Source: JAJYQH01 sp036261615 (GTDB taxonomy: Bacteria; Actinomycetota; Actinomycetes; Propionibacteriales; Propionibacteriaceae). Taken from it: a stretch of 64,000 bases of DNA. Positions 31,751-41,305 of the stretch are shown here, piece after piece (positions within the stretch are counted from its first letter, which is position 1; every line of letters starts with the position of its first letter). A program made the translations under genes and the position numbers. Below the pieces are notes generated by a model. The model searched no databases, was not told the origin of the DNA, and saw only the letters and a list, made by a program, of their open reading frames with translations. The stretch covers positions 56,204-120,203 of the forward strand of contig DATAKK010000084.1 of NCBI GenBank assembly GCA_036261615.1, read 5' to 3'.

Positions 31751-33574
31751 TCAGCCGGCGATCTTCTTGATCTTGTAGATCCAGGTGTTTCCGGCACCAC
31801 GGAACATGGGCGGGGCGTAGTTGTTCTTCTCGTCAGGCCAGTTGTAGAAGTTGACGGCGTTGTACTCGTAGAACTCGTCCGGACGGTACATCAGCGGGAA
31901 CGCGGGGACGTTCGCCCGGTAGAGGTCGTCGATGGCCTGCAGGGCCGTCTTCTTGCTGGCGTCGTCCGGCGCGGCGGCGGCCGTCTGCAGCATGCCGTTG
32001 ATCTTGTCGTTCTTCCAGCGCCCGTAGTTGCTGAAGGTGGCCGTGCCGACCGGGGCCAGCTTGACGTTGCTCATGACATCGCTGAAGCGCTGCCACGGGG
32101 TGGCGGGGCTGGTGCCGGCGACGTACCAGCAGGCGCAGTCGAACGTGCCGTTCTGCACCTGGGTGGTGCAGTCGGCGGCCTGCGGGAAGTACGTGGTCGC
32201 GTCGATGCCGATCGACTTGAGGTTCTTGGCCACGATGGTGAGGGCCGCGTTCCAGTCGGTCCAGCCGGTGGGGGTGATGAGCTTCCACGGGCCGAGGCGG
32301 ACGCCGCCCTTGGCGTAGATGCCGTCGGAGCCCTTGGTGTAGCCGGCGTCCTTGATCATCTGCTCGGCCTTGGCGGGGTCGTACTTCCAGCCGTCGGCCT
32401 CGGCCTTGGCCTTGTCGAGCCACTTCGACTCGGCACCGGTCGGCAGGATCAGCGACGCCACGACCTGGGCCGAGTAGCCGGACATGGCGGTCTCGGCGAT
32501 CGACGCGTAGTCGACGGCCCACGCCATGGCCTTGCGGACGGCCGGGTCGCTCAGGCCGGGCTTGGTCGTGTTCATGAAGAACATGGGGATCGAGCCCGGG
32601 ACGTAGTACGGCTTCTCCTTGAGGTAGGTGCCGACCGGCTTGCCGCCCTCCCACATCTTCCAGATCTGCGGCACGAACTGCTGCATGACGTCGAGCTGGC
32701 CGTTCTGGAACTGCAGGTTGCCGTCTTCGTTGGACTTGAAGATGGGGTGGATGACCTGGCTCATCGCCGGGAGGCCGCCGTAGAAGGTCTTGCCCCAGTA
32801 GTTCTGGTTGAGCTTGAGGACGACCTGGGTCTGGTCGGCCTTGTCGACCGTGAAGGGACCCGAGCCGACCGGCTGCATCGTCGTGTAGTTGGCGAGCTTC
32901 GGGTTGGACTTGGCGACGCCCTCCCAGATGTGCTTCGGGAGCACGTAGTTCTGGGCGATGTTCTGCAGGACGACGTCGGTGTTCTTCCGGGTCGGGTTGA
33001 CCTTGATGACCGCGGTCTTGGCGTCGGTGGCCTCGATGCTGTCGACCTCCACCCACATGGAGGACAGGCTGACACTGGAGTCGATCTTGCCCAGCTGGAA
33101 GGTGTACGCGAAGTCGTCGGCGGTGCACGGCTGCCCGTCGCTCCACTGCGCGTTGTCCTGCCAGGTGAGGGTGATGGTCTGTCCGTCGACCTTGTACGAC
33201 TTGGCCAGGCCGGGGAGCAGTTCACCGGTGACGATGTTGAACCGCAGCGGGCTCTCGTAGAGGTACTGGGCGACGTTGCCCTGCGCCGGCCACGCCGGGG
33301 CGGGGGCGAACACGTTGAAGTTGGTGGCCGGTCCCCACTGGAACCCGGCGATGAACAGGGTGTCGGCGAGGGTGCCGCTGCGGCCCTTGCCGACCTGCCC
33401 GTTGTTGCCGACACCGTTCATGGTGCCGCCGGCGCCGCCCGACCCCGATCCGCCGGAGCTCGCGTTCTTGTTGCTCGAGCCGCAGGCGCTGAGGGCGGCG
33501 GTGCCGCCGACGGCCAGGGCCGCAATGGCCAGGAACCCGCGCCGCGTGGTGCGGGGGTGAAGCTGATCAGACAT
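31751..33574 (-). CDS. ABC transporter substrate-binding lipoprotein, family 5 (Opp/Dpp type)
   Basis: A 607-residue extracellular binding protein. The signal has a twin-arginine motif TRRGFLAI (Arg11, Arg12) and a lipobox LSAC with Cys31, so a Tat-exported lipoprotein is likely. A Ser/Gly linker follows, then the family 5 fold: LAKSYKVDGQTITLTWQDNAQWSDGQPCTADD is the signature region. Family 5 proteins bind peptides, but several bind oligosaccharides. The beta-mannosidase directly upstream in the same operon makes beta-manno-oligosaccharides a reasonable guess. The 5' leader is unusually A-rich (GATCAAAAGAAAGAGACAAGG before the ATG). Confidence 0.92.
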   Translation of the reverse strand: MSDQLHPRTTRRGFLAIAALAVGGTAALSACGSSNKNASSGGSGSGGAGGTMNGVGNNGQVGKGRSGTLADTLFIAGFQWGPATNFNVFAPAPAWPAQGNVAQYLYESPLRFNIVTGELLPGLAKSYKVDGQTITLTWQDNAQWSDGQPCTADDFAYTFQLGKIDSSVSLSSMWVEVDSIEATDAKTAVIKVNPTRKNTDVVLQNIAQNYVLPKHIWEGVAKSNPKLANYTTMQPVGSGPFTVDKADQTQVVLKLNQNYWGKTFYGGLPAMSQVIHPIFKSNEDGNLQFQNGQLDVMQQFVPQIWKMWEGGKPVGTYLKEKPYYVPGSIPMFFMNTTKPGLSDPAVRKAMAWAVDYASIAETAMSGYSAQVVASLILPTGAESKWLDKAKAEADGWKYDPAKAEQMIKDAGYTKGSDGIYAKGGVRLGPWKLITPTGWTDWNAALTIVAKNLKSIGIDATTYFPQAADCTTQVQNGTFDCACWYVAGTSPATPWQRFSDVMSNVKLAPVGTATFSNYGRWKNDKINGMLQTAAAAPDDASKKTALQAIDDLYRANVPAFPLMYRPDEFYEYNAVNFYNWPDEKNNYAPPMFRGAGNTWIYKIKKIAG

Positions 33575-33655
33575 CCTTGTCTCTTTCTTTTGATCCTGTT
33601 GGGGAGGTCGGGCGGGAGCCCGGTCTCATGGATGGTGCACGGGAATCTCAGCTGC

Positions 33656-36211
33656 TCACACAGAACCTCCCGGAGAACGGGAGATGTCGTTGACCGCCCG
33701 GATCACCGGGGCGGTCAGCTGATCGGGGGCGGGAGGCGTGGAGCATCCGATCAGCTCGATCGTGGTGGTCTCGCCCGGGAACAGGTCGACCATCTGCTGG
33801 TCGGCCCAGGCCGCTTCGTCGACCCGGTCGGCGAACACGGTGACCGAGCGGACGAACGACGACGCGGAGATGCGCACCCCCGGCGTCGGGCCGTCGACGA
33901 CCTCGGCGGTGAACTCGGCCGGCGGGAGCGCGGCGTCCTTGTCTTCGGCGAGCAGCCGGACGCAGCGCTCCGCGCCCTCGGCGGTGGCCACCAGCGCGCG
34001 CTCGGGGTCGGGCTGGAGCGACGCCCCGAGCTCGTCGAGGCTGATCCGCGTGGTCGAGCGGGCGGCGACGACAGCGGCCTGGTCGAGCGAGGACTCGACG
34101 GTGCCGTCGAGCCGTCGCAGCGCCACGTGCACCGCCGGCGTCCATTCCTCGACGCCGTCGTTGACGAGCACCAGCTCCCAGCCGCGGCCCGAGGGCTGGA
34201 TGGTGAGCAGCCGGTCGGCGTAGGCGGAGCGCAGCGCGTACCAGAGCGGCTTGCGACGGGCGACCGCGCGGCCCGCGGCGTCGAAGCCGAGGTCGAGCGC
34301 CGCCCAGGAACTCACCGGCCAGCAGTCGTTGATCTGCCACACGACGGTGCCCATGCAGCGTCCCCGCATGGAGCGCCACCACTCGATGCCGAAGCGCACC
34401 GCGCGGGCCTGGTTGAGCTGGGTGAGGAACAGCCAGTCGTCGAACCCCTCCGGGCCCTCGGCGGGGGCGGGCAGGTGCTCGCGGAGCCCGCGGGCCAGCT
34501 TCGCGAGGCCGTTGGCCGCCTTCTCGTGCGCCGCCATGGTGGGGGAGTCGGCGTAGCGCTCCTCGGCGGGGACGACGTGGTTCCACGTCGCCCAGGTGGC
34601 CGGCCCCTGGAATCCGAACTCCGCGACGAACCGGGGGGAGTACTGCATGTAGTGGGTGTAGTCCTCGGCGTTCCAGACGTCCCAGATGTGGACCGGGCCG
34701 AAGTTGTCGTTGTTGGCGTGAATGGCCGGCTGCCCCGAGCTCGGGCTGCCGAACCAGTAGGGGCGGCTGGGGTCGAGCTCGGCGATGATCTGGGGGAACA
34801 GTCCGTAGTAGTAGCCGGCGCCCCACGCGCGGCCCTGGAGCGTGTCGACCCAGCCCCAGGAGTCGAAGCCCCAGAGGTTCTCGTTGCAGCCGTTCCAGAT
34901 GATCAGCGACGGGTGCGGCGAGAGTCGCACGACGTTGTCGCGCACTTCGGCCTCGATCTCGGAGCGGATCGGGTCGACCTCCGGGTAGGCCGCGCAGGCG
35001 AGCAGCATGTCCTGCCACACCGCGATGCCCAGTTCGTCGCAGGCGTCGTAGAAGGCGTCGGCCTCGAAGATGCCACCGCCCCAGATGCGCAGGAAGTCGA
35101 TGTTCGCCTCACGGGTCTGCTCGAGCCGCTCGCGGTAGCGCTGAGGCGTGATGCGGCTGGGGAAGCAGTCGTCGGGGATCCAGTCGGCCCCTCGGGCGAA
35201 CATCTCGACGCCGTTGATCGAGATGACGAACCGGGCCCCGCCTCCCTGCGGGTCGGGGGTGGTGTCGAGCACCACCGTGCGGAAGCCCACCCGGCGGTGG
35301 ATCGTGTCGAGCACCGCGACGTCGTTGTGCAGGACGATCTCGACGTCGTAGAGGGGCTGGTCGCCCATCGAGTGCGGCCACCAGGGCTGCACCTGGGACA
35401 GGTCGAGGCGGTAGGTGGTCGTCTCGGTCGCCGGGAAACCCGCCTCGGCCGTGACGCCGGGGCCCGACACGCGGACGGTCACGGCGGCGAACCGCAACTG
35501 GCCCTCGAGATCGAGGGTGAGGTCGAGCAGGCCGCCGAAACGCCCCTCGGACGCCGGCGTGGTCGTGGCGAGCACCGACGCCGAGGCGATGCGGGCGACG
35601 CTCCAGCTCTCGAGCCGGATCGGCTTCCAGATGCCGGCGGTGATGAGCGCGGGCCCCCAGTCCCAGCCGAAGTTGCACGCCATCTTCCGGATCATGTTGA
35701 ACGGGTACTTCTCGACGTGCGGGAGGGCGCCGATCTGGTCCTCGGTCGCGCGCGCGGCCTCGAGGGCCGGGGAGAACTCGATGACCAGCTCGTTGTCGCC
35801 CTCGTGCAGCAGGTGCTTGACCGGGAACCGGAAGCTGCGGTGCTGGTTGGCCGTGCGGCCCACCACTTCGCCGTTGACGCTGATCGTCGCCACGGTGTCG
35901 AGCCCCTCGCAGACCAGGTCGGTGTGGTCGTCGTCGAGGGCCGGGTCGGACGCCGCGAGCTCGACGTGCGTGGTGTAGCGCCAGGTCTGGTCACCCACCC
36001 AGGCCTGGGCGCTCTCGTTGAGCCCGACGTACGGATCGGGGATGAGCGAGGCATCGAGGAGGTCGGTGTGCACCACGCCCGGCACGGTGGCTGGGATGCC
36101 CTGGGACAGGGCGTCCCGGATGTCACCGGGGACGGCGGATGCGGACGGCGCGTCGAGGGCGGCCGTGAGCCGCCACGTCGAGCGGGCGAGGTCCAGGATG
36201 TCGATACTCAT
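33656..36211 (-). CDS. Beta-mannosidase, glycoside hydrolase family 2
   Basis: An ~851-residue cytoplasmic GH2 enzyme that removes beta-mannose from the non-reducing end of manno-oligosaccharides. The N-terminal jelly-roll has FGWDWGPALITAGIWKPI, a beta-mannosidase hallmark. The TIM barrel has RIWGGGIFEADAFYDACDE, the acid/base Glu in LIIWNGCNENLWG, and the nucleophile region VAEFGFQGPATW. No signal peptide, so substrate must be imported, fitting the transporter genes downstream (81-base gap). The start is uncertain: ATG 36211 or GTG 36232, which lie within a duplicated 10-base sequence (GTCGATACTC at 36200-36209 and 36218-36227). First gene of the operon. Confidence 0.92.
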   Translation of the reverse strand: MSIDILDLARSTWRLTAALDAPSASAVPGDIRDALSQGIPATVPGVVHTDLLDASLIPDPYVGLNESAQAWVGDQTWRYTTHVELAASDPALDDDHTDLVCEGLDTVATISVNGEVVGRTANQHRSFRFPVKHLLHEGDNELVIEFSPALEAARATEDQIGALPHVEKYPFNMIRKMACNFGWDWGPALITAGIWKPIRLESWSVARIASASVLATTTPASEGRFGGLLDLTLDLEGQLRFAAVTVRVSGPGVTAEAGFPATETTTYRLDLSQVQPWWPHSMGDQPLYDVEIVLHNDVAVLDTIHRRVGFRTVVLDTTPDPQGGGARFVISINGVEMFARGADWIPDDCFPSRITPQRYRERLEQTREANIDFLRIWGGGIFEADAFYDACDELGIAVWQDMLLACAAYPEVDPIRSEIEAEVRDNVVRLSPHPSLIIWNGCNENLWGFDSWGWVDTLQGRAWGAGYYYGLFPQIIAELDPSRPYWFGSPSSGQPAIHANNDNFGPVHIWDVWNAEDYTHYMQYSPRFVAEFGFQGPATWATWNHVVPAEERYADSPTMAAHEKAANGLAKLARGLREHLPAPAEGPEGFDDWLFLTQLNQARAVRFGIEWWRSMRGRCMGTVVWQINDCWPVSSWAALDLGFDAAGRAVARRKPLWYALRSAYADRLLTIQPSGRGWELVLVNDGVEEWTPAVHVALRRLDGTVESSLDQAAVVAARSTTRISLDELGASLQPDPERALVATAEGAERCVRLLAEDKDAALPPAEFTAEVVDGPTPGVRISASSFVRSVTVFADRVDEAAWADQQMVDLFPGETTTIELIGCSTPPAPDQLTAPVIRAVNDISRSPGGSV

Positions 36212-36399
36212 CAGGTTGTCGATACTCCCCACGGGTCAATGTGCTCGGAAATGTTCGGTGCGTCTGATCGTCCGGTTCAACCGTGAAGCCGGACAGCTGG
36301 TTCGTGCAGCACGACGGGGTTCCGCAGTGTTCGGGGGAGAGGTGCCCCTGGCGGCCGTGAACCCTCGTGACGGCGTTTCCTACCACCTCGTAAGAACGA

Positions 36400-36438
36400 C
36401 GCTAGGTGAGATTCAACCAAGCCGCCTAGCGATGTCAA
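36400..36438 (-). promoter_or_regulatory. Promoter with overlapping operator for the mannosidase-transporter operon
   Basis: On the minus strand TTGACA (reverse of 36433-36438), 16 bases, TTGAAT (reverse of 36411-36416), giving +1 near 36404, about 190 bases before the mannosidase start. The inverted repeat CGCTAGG (36400-36406) / CCTAGCG (36425-36431), 18 bases between arms, brackets the -10 and spacer, as a repressor operator would. No regulator gene is adjacent. Confidence 0.55.
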
Positions 36439-36811
36439 GCATCGTCACCGGATTGCAACAATTGTGTCCTGACCAACTGGTAGCCAGGCCTTTGTGGACC
36501 GCCCGGTCCGGCAATTCGGAGCCTCCGGTCGTTGCCGAAATCCCCGCCCGACGGGGTCGAGGCGCCCGAGGGCCGGCAGCGCCCAACCTCTCGTGCATCG
36601 CCCCCGACGCCGTGGCCGAATCTCCGCGAACTGCGTGACACGTGCGGCAACTTAAGCGGTTAAGCAGGCCGTGTCAAGGACCAGTCGGGCGGCGGGCGCC
36701 GCGGGCCGGACGCCGGGCCGGTGCGGAGGACGACCGTCGCCCCACGTGATGCCGACGGACGCCGGCGGCGCGTCCGCCAGGCTGCCGCCGCCGTCGACGC
36801 ACAATGGTCGG
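36439..36811. other. Gap before recO with operator-like palindromes
   Basis: No gene is recognised in these 373 bases. The left part is noticeably AT-richer than its surroundings and contains the palindrome ACAATTGT (36458-36465). CTTAAGCGGTTAAG (36651-36664) has 5-base inverted arms around GCGG and resembles LacI-family operators. CACAAT at 36800-36805 could be the recO -10 box. Confidence 0.4.
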
Positions 36812-37567
36812 GTGCCCACTTACCGAGACCGCGCCGTGGTGCTGCGCACCCACAAGCTGGGCGAGGCCGACCGCATCATCACGGCACTCTCCCGGGAACA
36901 CGGCAAGGTCCGGGCGGTGGCCCGCGGGGTGCGCCGAACCTCCAGCCGCTTCGGTGGACGGCTCGAGCCGTTCAGCCACGTCGACGTGCAGTTCGCGGTC
37001 GGCCGCAACCTCGACGTCGTCGCCCAAGTGGAGTCGCTCCAGGCCTTCGGCGACCCGCTGTCGATCGACTACGCCGCATTCACCGTCGGGCAGGTGATGC
37101 TCGAGACGGCCGACCGGATCGTGCTCGACGACGGCGAGCCGGCGCTGCAGCAGTACCGCCTGCTGGTCGGCGCGCTGCGCACCCTGTGCGACGGCACGCC
37201 CGACGGACGCCGGCCGGCCGGCATGGTGCTCGACTCGTATCTGCTCCGGGCGCTCGCGGTCGCGGGCTACGCCCCCTCCCTCGACGCGTGCGCGCGGTGC
37301 GGCACCACCGGGCCGCACGAGTGGTTCTCCCCGGCCGCCGGCGGTCTTGTCTGCCGTGACTGCCGACCCCCGGGCACCCCGGCCCTGGACGCCGGCACCC
37401 TCACCCACCTGCGGGCGCTGCTCACGGGCGACTGGCCGGCCACCCGGGAGGTGCCGGCGTCCGTGCAGAAGCGGGCCTCGGGGCTGGTGGCGGCCTTCAC
37501 CCAATGGCACCTCGAGCGGGCGCTCCGCTCGCTCCCGCACGTGGAGTGGGACTTCGCCGATCGCTAG
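36812..37567 (+). CDS. recO: DNA repair protein RecO
   Basis: A 251-residue recombination mediator that loads RecA with RecR in the RecF pathway. The N-terminal OB fold shows YRDRAVVLRTHKLGEADRIITALSREHG, the standard RecO start, then the helical domain. A zinc site is formed by CARCG near residue 160 and CRDC about 30 residues later. The GTG at 36812 begins VPTYRDRA and lies 7 bases after CACAAT, consistent with a leaderless start. It normally neighbours uppS, and here it is followed at one base by a small monooxygenase-fold gene. Confidence 0.95.
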   Translation: MPTYRDRAVVLRTHKLGEADRIITALSREHGKVRAVARGVRRTSSRFGGRLEPFSHVDVQFAVGRNLDVVAQVESLQAFGDPLSIDYAAFTVGQVMLETADRIVLDDGEPALQQYRLLVGALRTLCDGTPDGRRPAGMVLDSYLLRALAVAGYAPSLDACARCGTTGPHEWFSPAAGGLVCRDCRPPGTPALDAGTLTHLRALLTGDWPATREVPASVQKRASGLVAAFTQWHLERALRSLPHVEWDFADR

Positions 37568-37568
37568 C

Positions 37569-37928
37569 ATGACCGGCGTGTTCCTCCTCACCAGGTTCCG
37601 CGTGTCCGAGGCCGAGGCGGCCGAGTTCGAGGACGCCGCCCGCGCCGCCATCGCCGTCCTGTCCGCCCGCCCGGGCGCCGAGTCGGTCGACCTGGTGCGC
37701 AACCTCGACGACCCCGACCTCTGGGCGATCGTCGGCCGCTGGGCCGACGTCGGCTCCTACCGGCGCGCGCTCGGCGGCATGGAGTCCCGCATGGTGGTCA
37801 TGCCGCTGCTCAGCCGGGCGATCGACGAGGCGTCCGCCTACCTCGACCCGGGCGAGGTGGGGGTGAACGTCCCGCGGGGGGACGCCGAAACGGGAACGGC
37901 GGGCTGGAGCGTCCCCGGCGACCGGTAG
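37569..37928 (+). CDS. Antibiotic biosynthesis monooxygenase (ABM)-fold small protein
   Basis: A 119-residue protein with the ferredoxin-like ABM pattern: FLLTRFRVSEAEAAEFEDAARAA, a strand VDLVRNLDDPDLWAIVGRWADVGSYRRAL and a third segment VVMPLLSRAIDE. The last ~25 residues are polar and non-conserved. Such domains are heme-degrading or cofactor-free oxygenases, or simply structural; a function is not implied. The ATG lies one base after the recO stop, so the two are probably co-transcribed. Confidence 0.72.
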   Translation: MTGVFLLTRFRVSEAEAAEFEDAARAAIAVLSARPGAESVDLVRNLDDPDLWAIVGRWADVGSYRRALGGMESRMVVMPLLSRAIDEASAYLDPGEVGVNVPRGDAETGTAGWSVPGDR

Positions 37929-37957
37929 GCTGCTCCGAGCGTCGTCACGACGCCCGT

Positions 37958-37976
37958 GGGCGCCAGCCGGGCGCCC
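37958..37976 (+). promoter_or_regulatory. Hairpin in the glyS 5' leader
   Basis: GGGCGCC, loop AGCCG, GGCGCCC: a perfect 7-bp stem 27 bases before the glyS ATG, downstream of a TAGGCT -10 box (37926-37931). It could end the recO transcript or shape the leader. There is no T-box signature. Confidence 0.4.
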
Positions 37977-38003
37977 CCGCCAATGAGGACTTGGAGAACC
38001 GCC

Positions 38004-39386
<1,383 letters not shown>

Positions 39387-39449
39387 GGCTCCCGCGACTC
39401 GGACGCCGCCCACCACCGGTTGGTGAGCACCCGGTCCTAGGGTGAAGCC

Positions 39450-41300
39450 ATGCGGGTGGATTTCGGTGACATCGAGGTACGGGGAACCCTTCCGGGAGCG
39501 GGCGACGGCCTGCCGATTCTCGACGCCGGGGGCGCGAGGAGCGTCCCGGCGTCCGACCTGCTGAGACTCGGGGGCGGGGCGGTGCCCCGGTATCCGACGG
39601 TGCTGCCGTACGACCGGCAGGCCGGCTACTCCCGCGAGGTGGGCGCGCACCGACTGCGCACCGCCACGGTGAGCGACGGGCGCACGACGGCCACGTTCCT
39701 GCTCGACCTCGGCGGGCGGCTGTGGAGCCTTGTCGTCGACGGGCGGGAACTGCTCTACCAGTCCGACCCGCTGATGATCGGTCACCTCGCCCTGCGCAAC
39801 GCCTGGTTCGCGGGGGGTACCGAGTGGAACCTCGGGTTCACCGGGCACTGGCCGCTCACCTGCTCACCGGTCTTCGCCGGTGTGGTCGGGACGCCGCGGG
39901 GCGAGGTGCTGCGGCTGTGGGAGTACGAGCGGATGCTCGGGCTGGTGTGGCGGATCGACGTCGCCGTCCGCGACGGGGTGCTGCTCGTGCATCCCGTCGT
40001 GCACAACCCGTCGAGCCGCACCGTCCCCGTCTACTGGTGGTCGAACACCGCGGTCCCGCTGTACCCGGAGTCGCGGGTGATCGTGCCGGCGTCCGACGCC
40101 TGGTTCTACGACGAGCGATCGGTGCTCGAGGTGGTGCCCGTCCCCGGTGACCCCGATGCCACCCGCCCGGCGCGGCATCCGCGGGCCGCCGACCACTTCT
40201 TCCGGCTCACCGGACGGCCGTGGATGATGGCCGTCGACGGCACCGGCACCGGGCTGGGCCAGGCCTCCACCCCCAGGTTGCCCGGCCGCAAGCTGTTCCG
40301 CTGGGGCGAGGGGGCCGGCGGACACCACTGGCAGCGATGGCTGGCCCCCGAGGGGCGGGGATACCTCGAGATCCAGGCCGGTCTGGCCACCACCCAGCTC
40401 GAGCACCTCCCGCTGCCCGCCGGCGAGACGTGGGAGTGGACCGAGGCCTACGGGTCGGTGAGCCCCGGCGAGCCGGCGCAGGGCGACTGGGCCACCGCGG
40501 TGGACGCCGGACGCGCGGCGATCGACGCGATGATCGACCCCCGACGGCTCGAGCGCGCCGACGCCGACTTCGCCGCGATCCGCGACCACCAGCCGACGGT
40601 CGTCGCGACGGCGTCCGGCTGGGGCGCCCTTCAGGTGGCCGCCGGCTCCCGGCTGGGAGCGGGCACGCCCTTCCCCGACGAGACCCTCGGTCCGGAGCAG
40701 AAGCCATGGCTCGACCTCGTCACCGGGGCCGGCCTCCCGGACGCCGGCGACGTTCCGTCGGCCGTCACCGGCGACCCGTGGCGGTCTCTGCTCGCGGCGC
40801 ACGAGGGCTGGCGGGAGCGGTACCTGCGCGCGCTCATCGCGATCGCCGACGGCGACACCGACACGGCGGTTCCACTGCTGCGGGCGTCTCTCGCGGAGCA
40901 CCCGTCATGGCAGGCCCTCCGGGCACTGGCCGCCCTCTCTCCCGAGCCGGAGCGCGGCGACCTGCTGCTGCACGCCTGCCGCACCCGGCCGTCGGCGCCG
41001 CTGGTCATCGAGGCGCTGCAGGCTCTGCACGAGGCCCGGCGGGGTGGCGACATGCTCACGCTCCTCGACGACCTCGACCCCAGCCTGCGGCAGCTGCCGC
41101 GGGTGCGCCTCGCCGAGGCCCGAGCGGCCGTCCTGCTCCGGGACGCCGCCCGGGCCGGGGCGATCCTCGACGACGGCCGCCTCGAGGTCCCCGACCTGCG
41201 GGAGGGCGAGGACAGCCTCGCCTCCCTGTGGGACGACTATCAGCGCCTGTCAGAAGGCTCGGCCCCGTTGCCCGGGGCCTACGACTTCCGCATGCACTGA
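39450..41300 (+). CDS. DUF5107 domain protein with C-terminal helical repeats
   Basis: A 616-residue protein. Residues ~40-340 form a galactose-mutarotase-like DUF5107 domain: FLLDLGGRLWSLVVDGRELLYQSDP, then LRNAWFAGGTEWNLGFTGHWPLT. The C-terminal third is helical and TPR-like (YLRALIAIADGDTDTAVPLLRASL). DUF5107 proteins often accompany glycoside hydrolases and are thought to bind or rearrange sugars, but no activity is established. It ends five bases from the convergent alpha-galactosidase gene. The ATG lies exactly 7 bases after TAGGGT (39438-39443), so a leaderless mRNA is likely. Confidence 0.88.
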   Translation: MRVDFGDIEVRGTLPGAGDGLPILDAGGARSVPASDLLRLGGGAVPRYPTVLPYDRQAGYSREVGAHRLRTATVSDGRTTATFLLDLGGRLWSLVVDGRELLYQSDPLMIGHLALRNAWFAGGTEWNLGFTGHWPLTCSPVFAGVVGTPRGEVLRLWEYERMLGLVWRIDVAVRDGVLLVHPVVHNPSSRTVPVYWWSNTAVPLYPESRVIVPASDAWFYDERSVLEVVPVPGDPDATRPARHPRAADHFFRLTGRPWMMAVDGTGTGLGQASTPRLPGRKLFRWGEGAGGHHWQRWLAPEGRGYLEIQAGLATTQLEHLPLPAGETWEWTEAYGSVSPGEPAQGDWATAVDAGRAAIDAMIDPRRLERADADFAAIRDHQPTVVATASGWGALQVAAGSRLGAGTPFPDETLGPEQKPWLDLVTGAGLPDAGDVPSAVTGDPWRSLLAAHEGWRERYLRALIAIADGDTDTAVPLLRASLAEHPSWQALRALAALSPEPERGDLLLHACRTRPSAPLVIEALQALHEARRGGDMLTLLDDLDPSLRQLPRVRLAEARAAVLLRDAARAGAILDDGRLEVPDLREGEDSLASLWDDYQRLSEGSAPLPGAYDFRMH

Positions 41301-41305
41301 ACGGG

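Noticed and set aside
32747..36286. ~1180-codon frame antisense to the binding-protein and beta-mannosidase genes
   Set aside because: Repetitive charged composition, no motif; the other strand encodes catalytic GH2 motifs and a lipoprotein signal.
37929..38003. T-box riboswitch before glyS
   Set aside because: Only 75 bases, with one 7-bp hairpin; no T-box motif or specifier loop.
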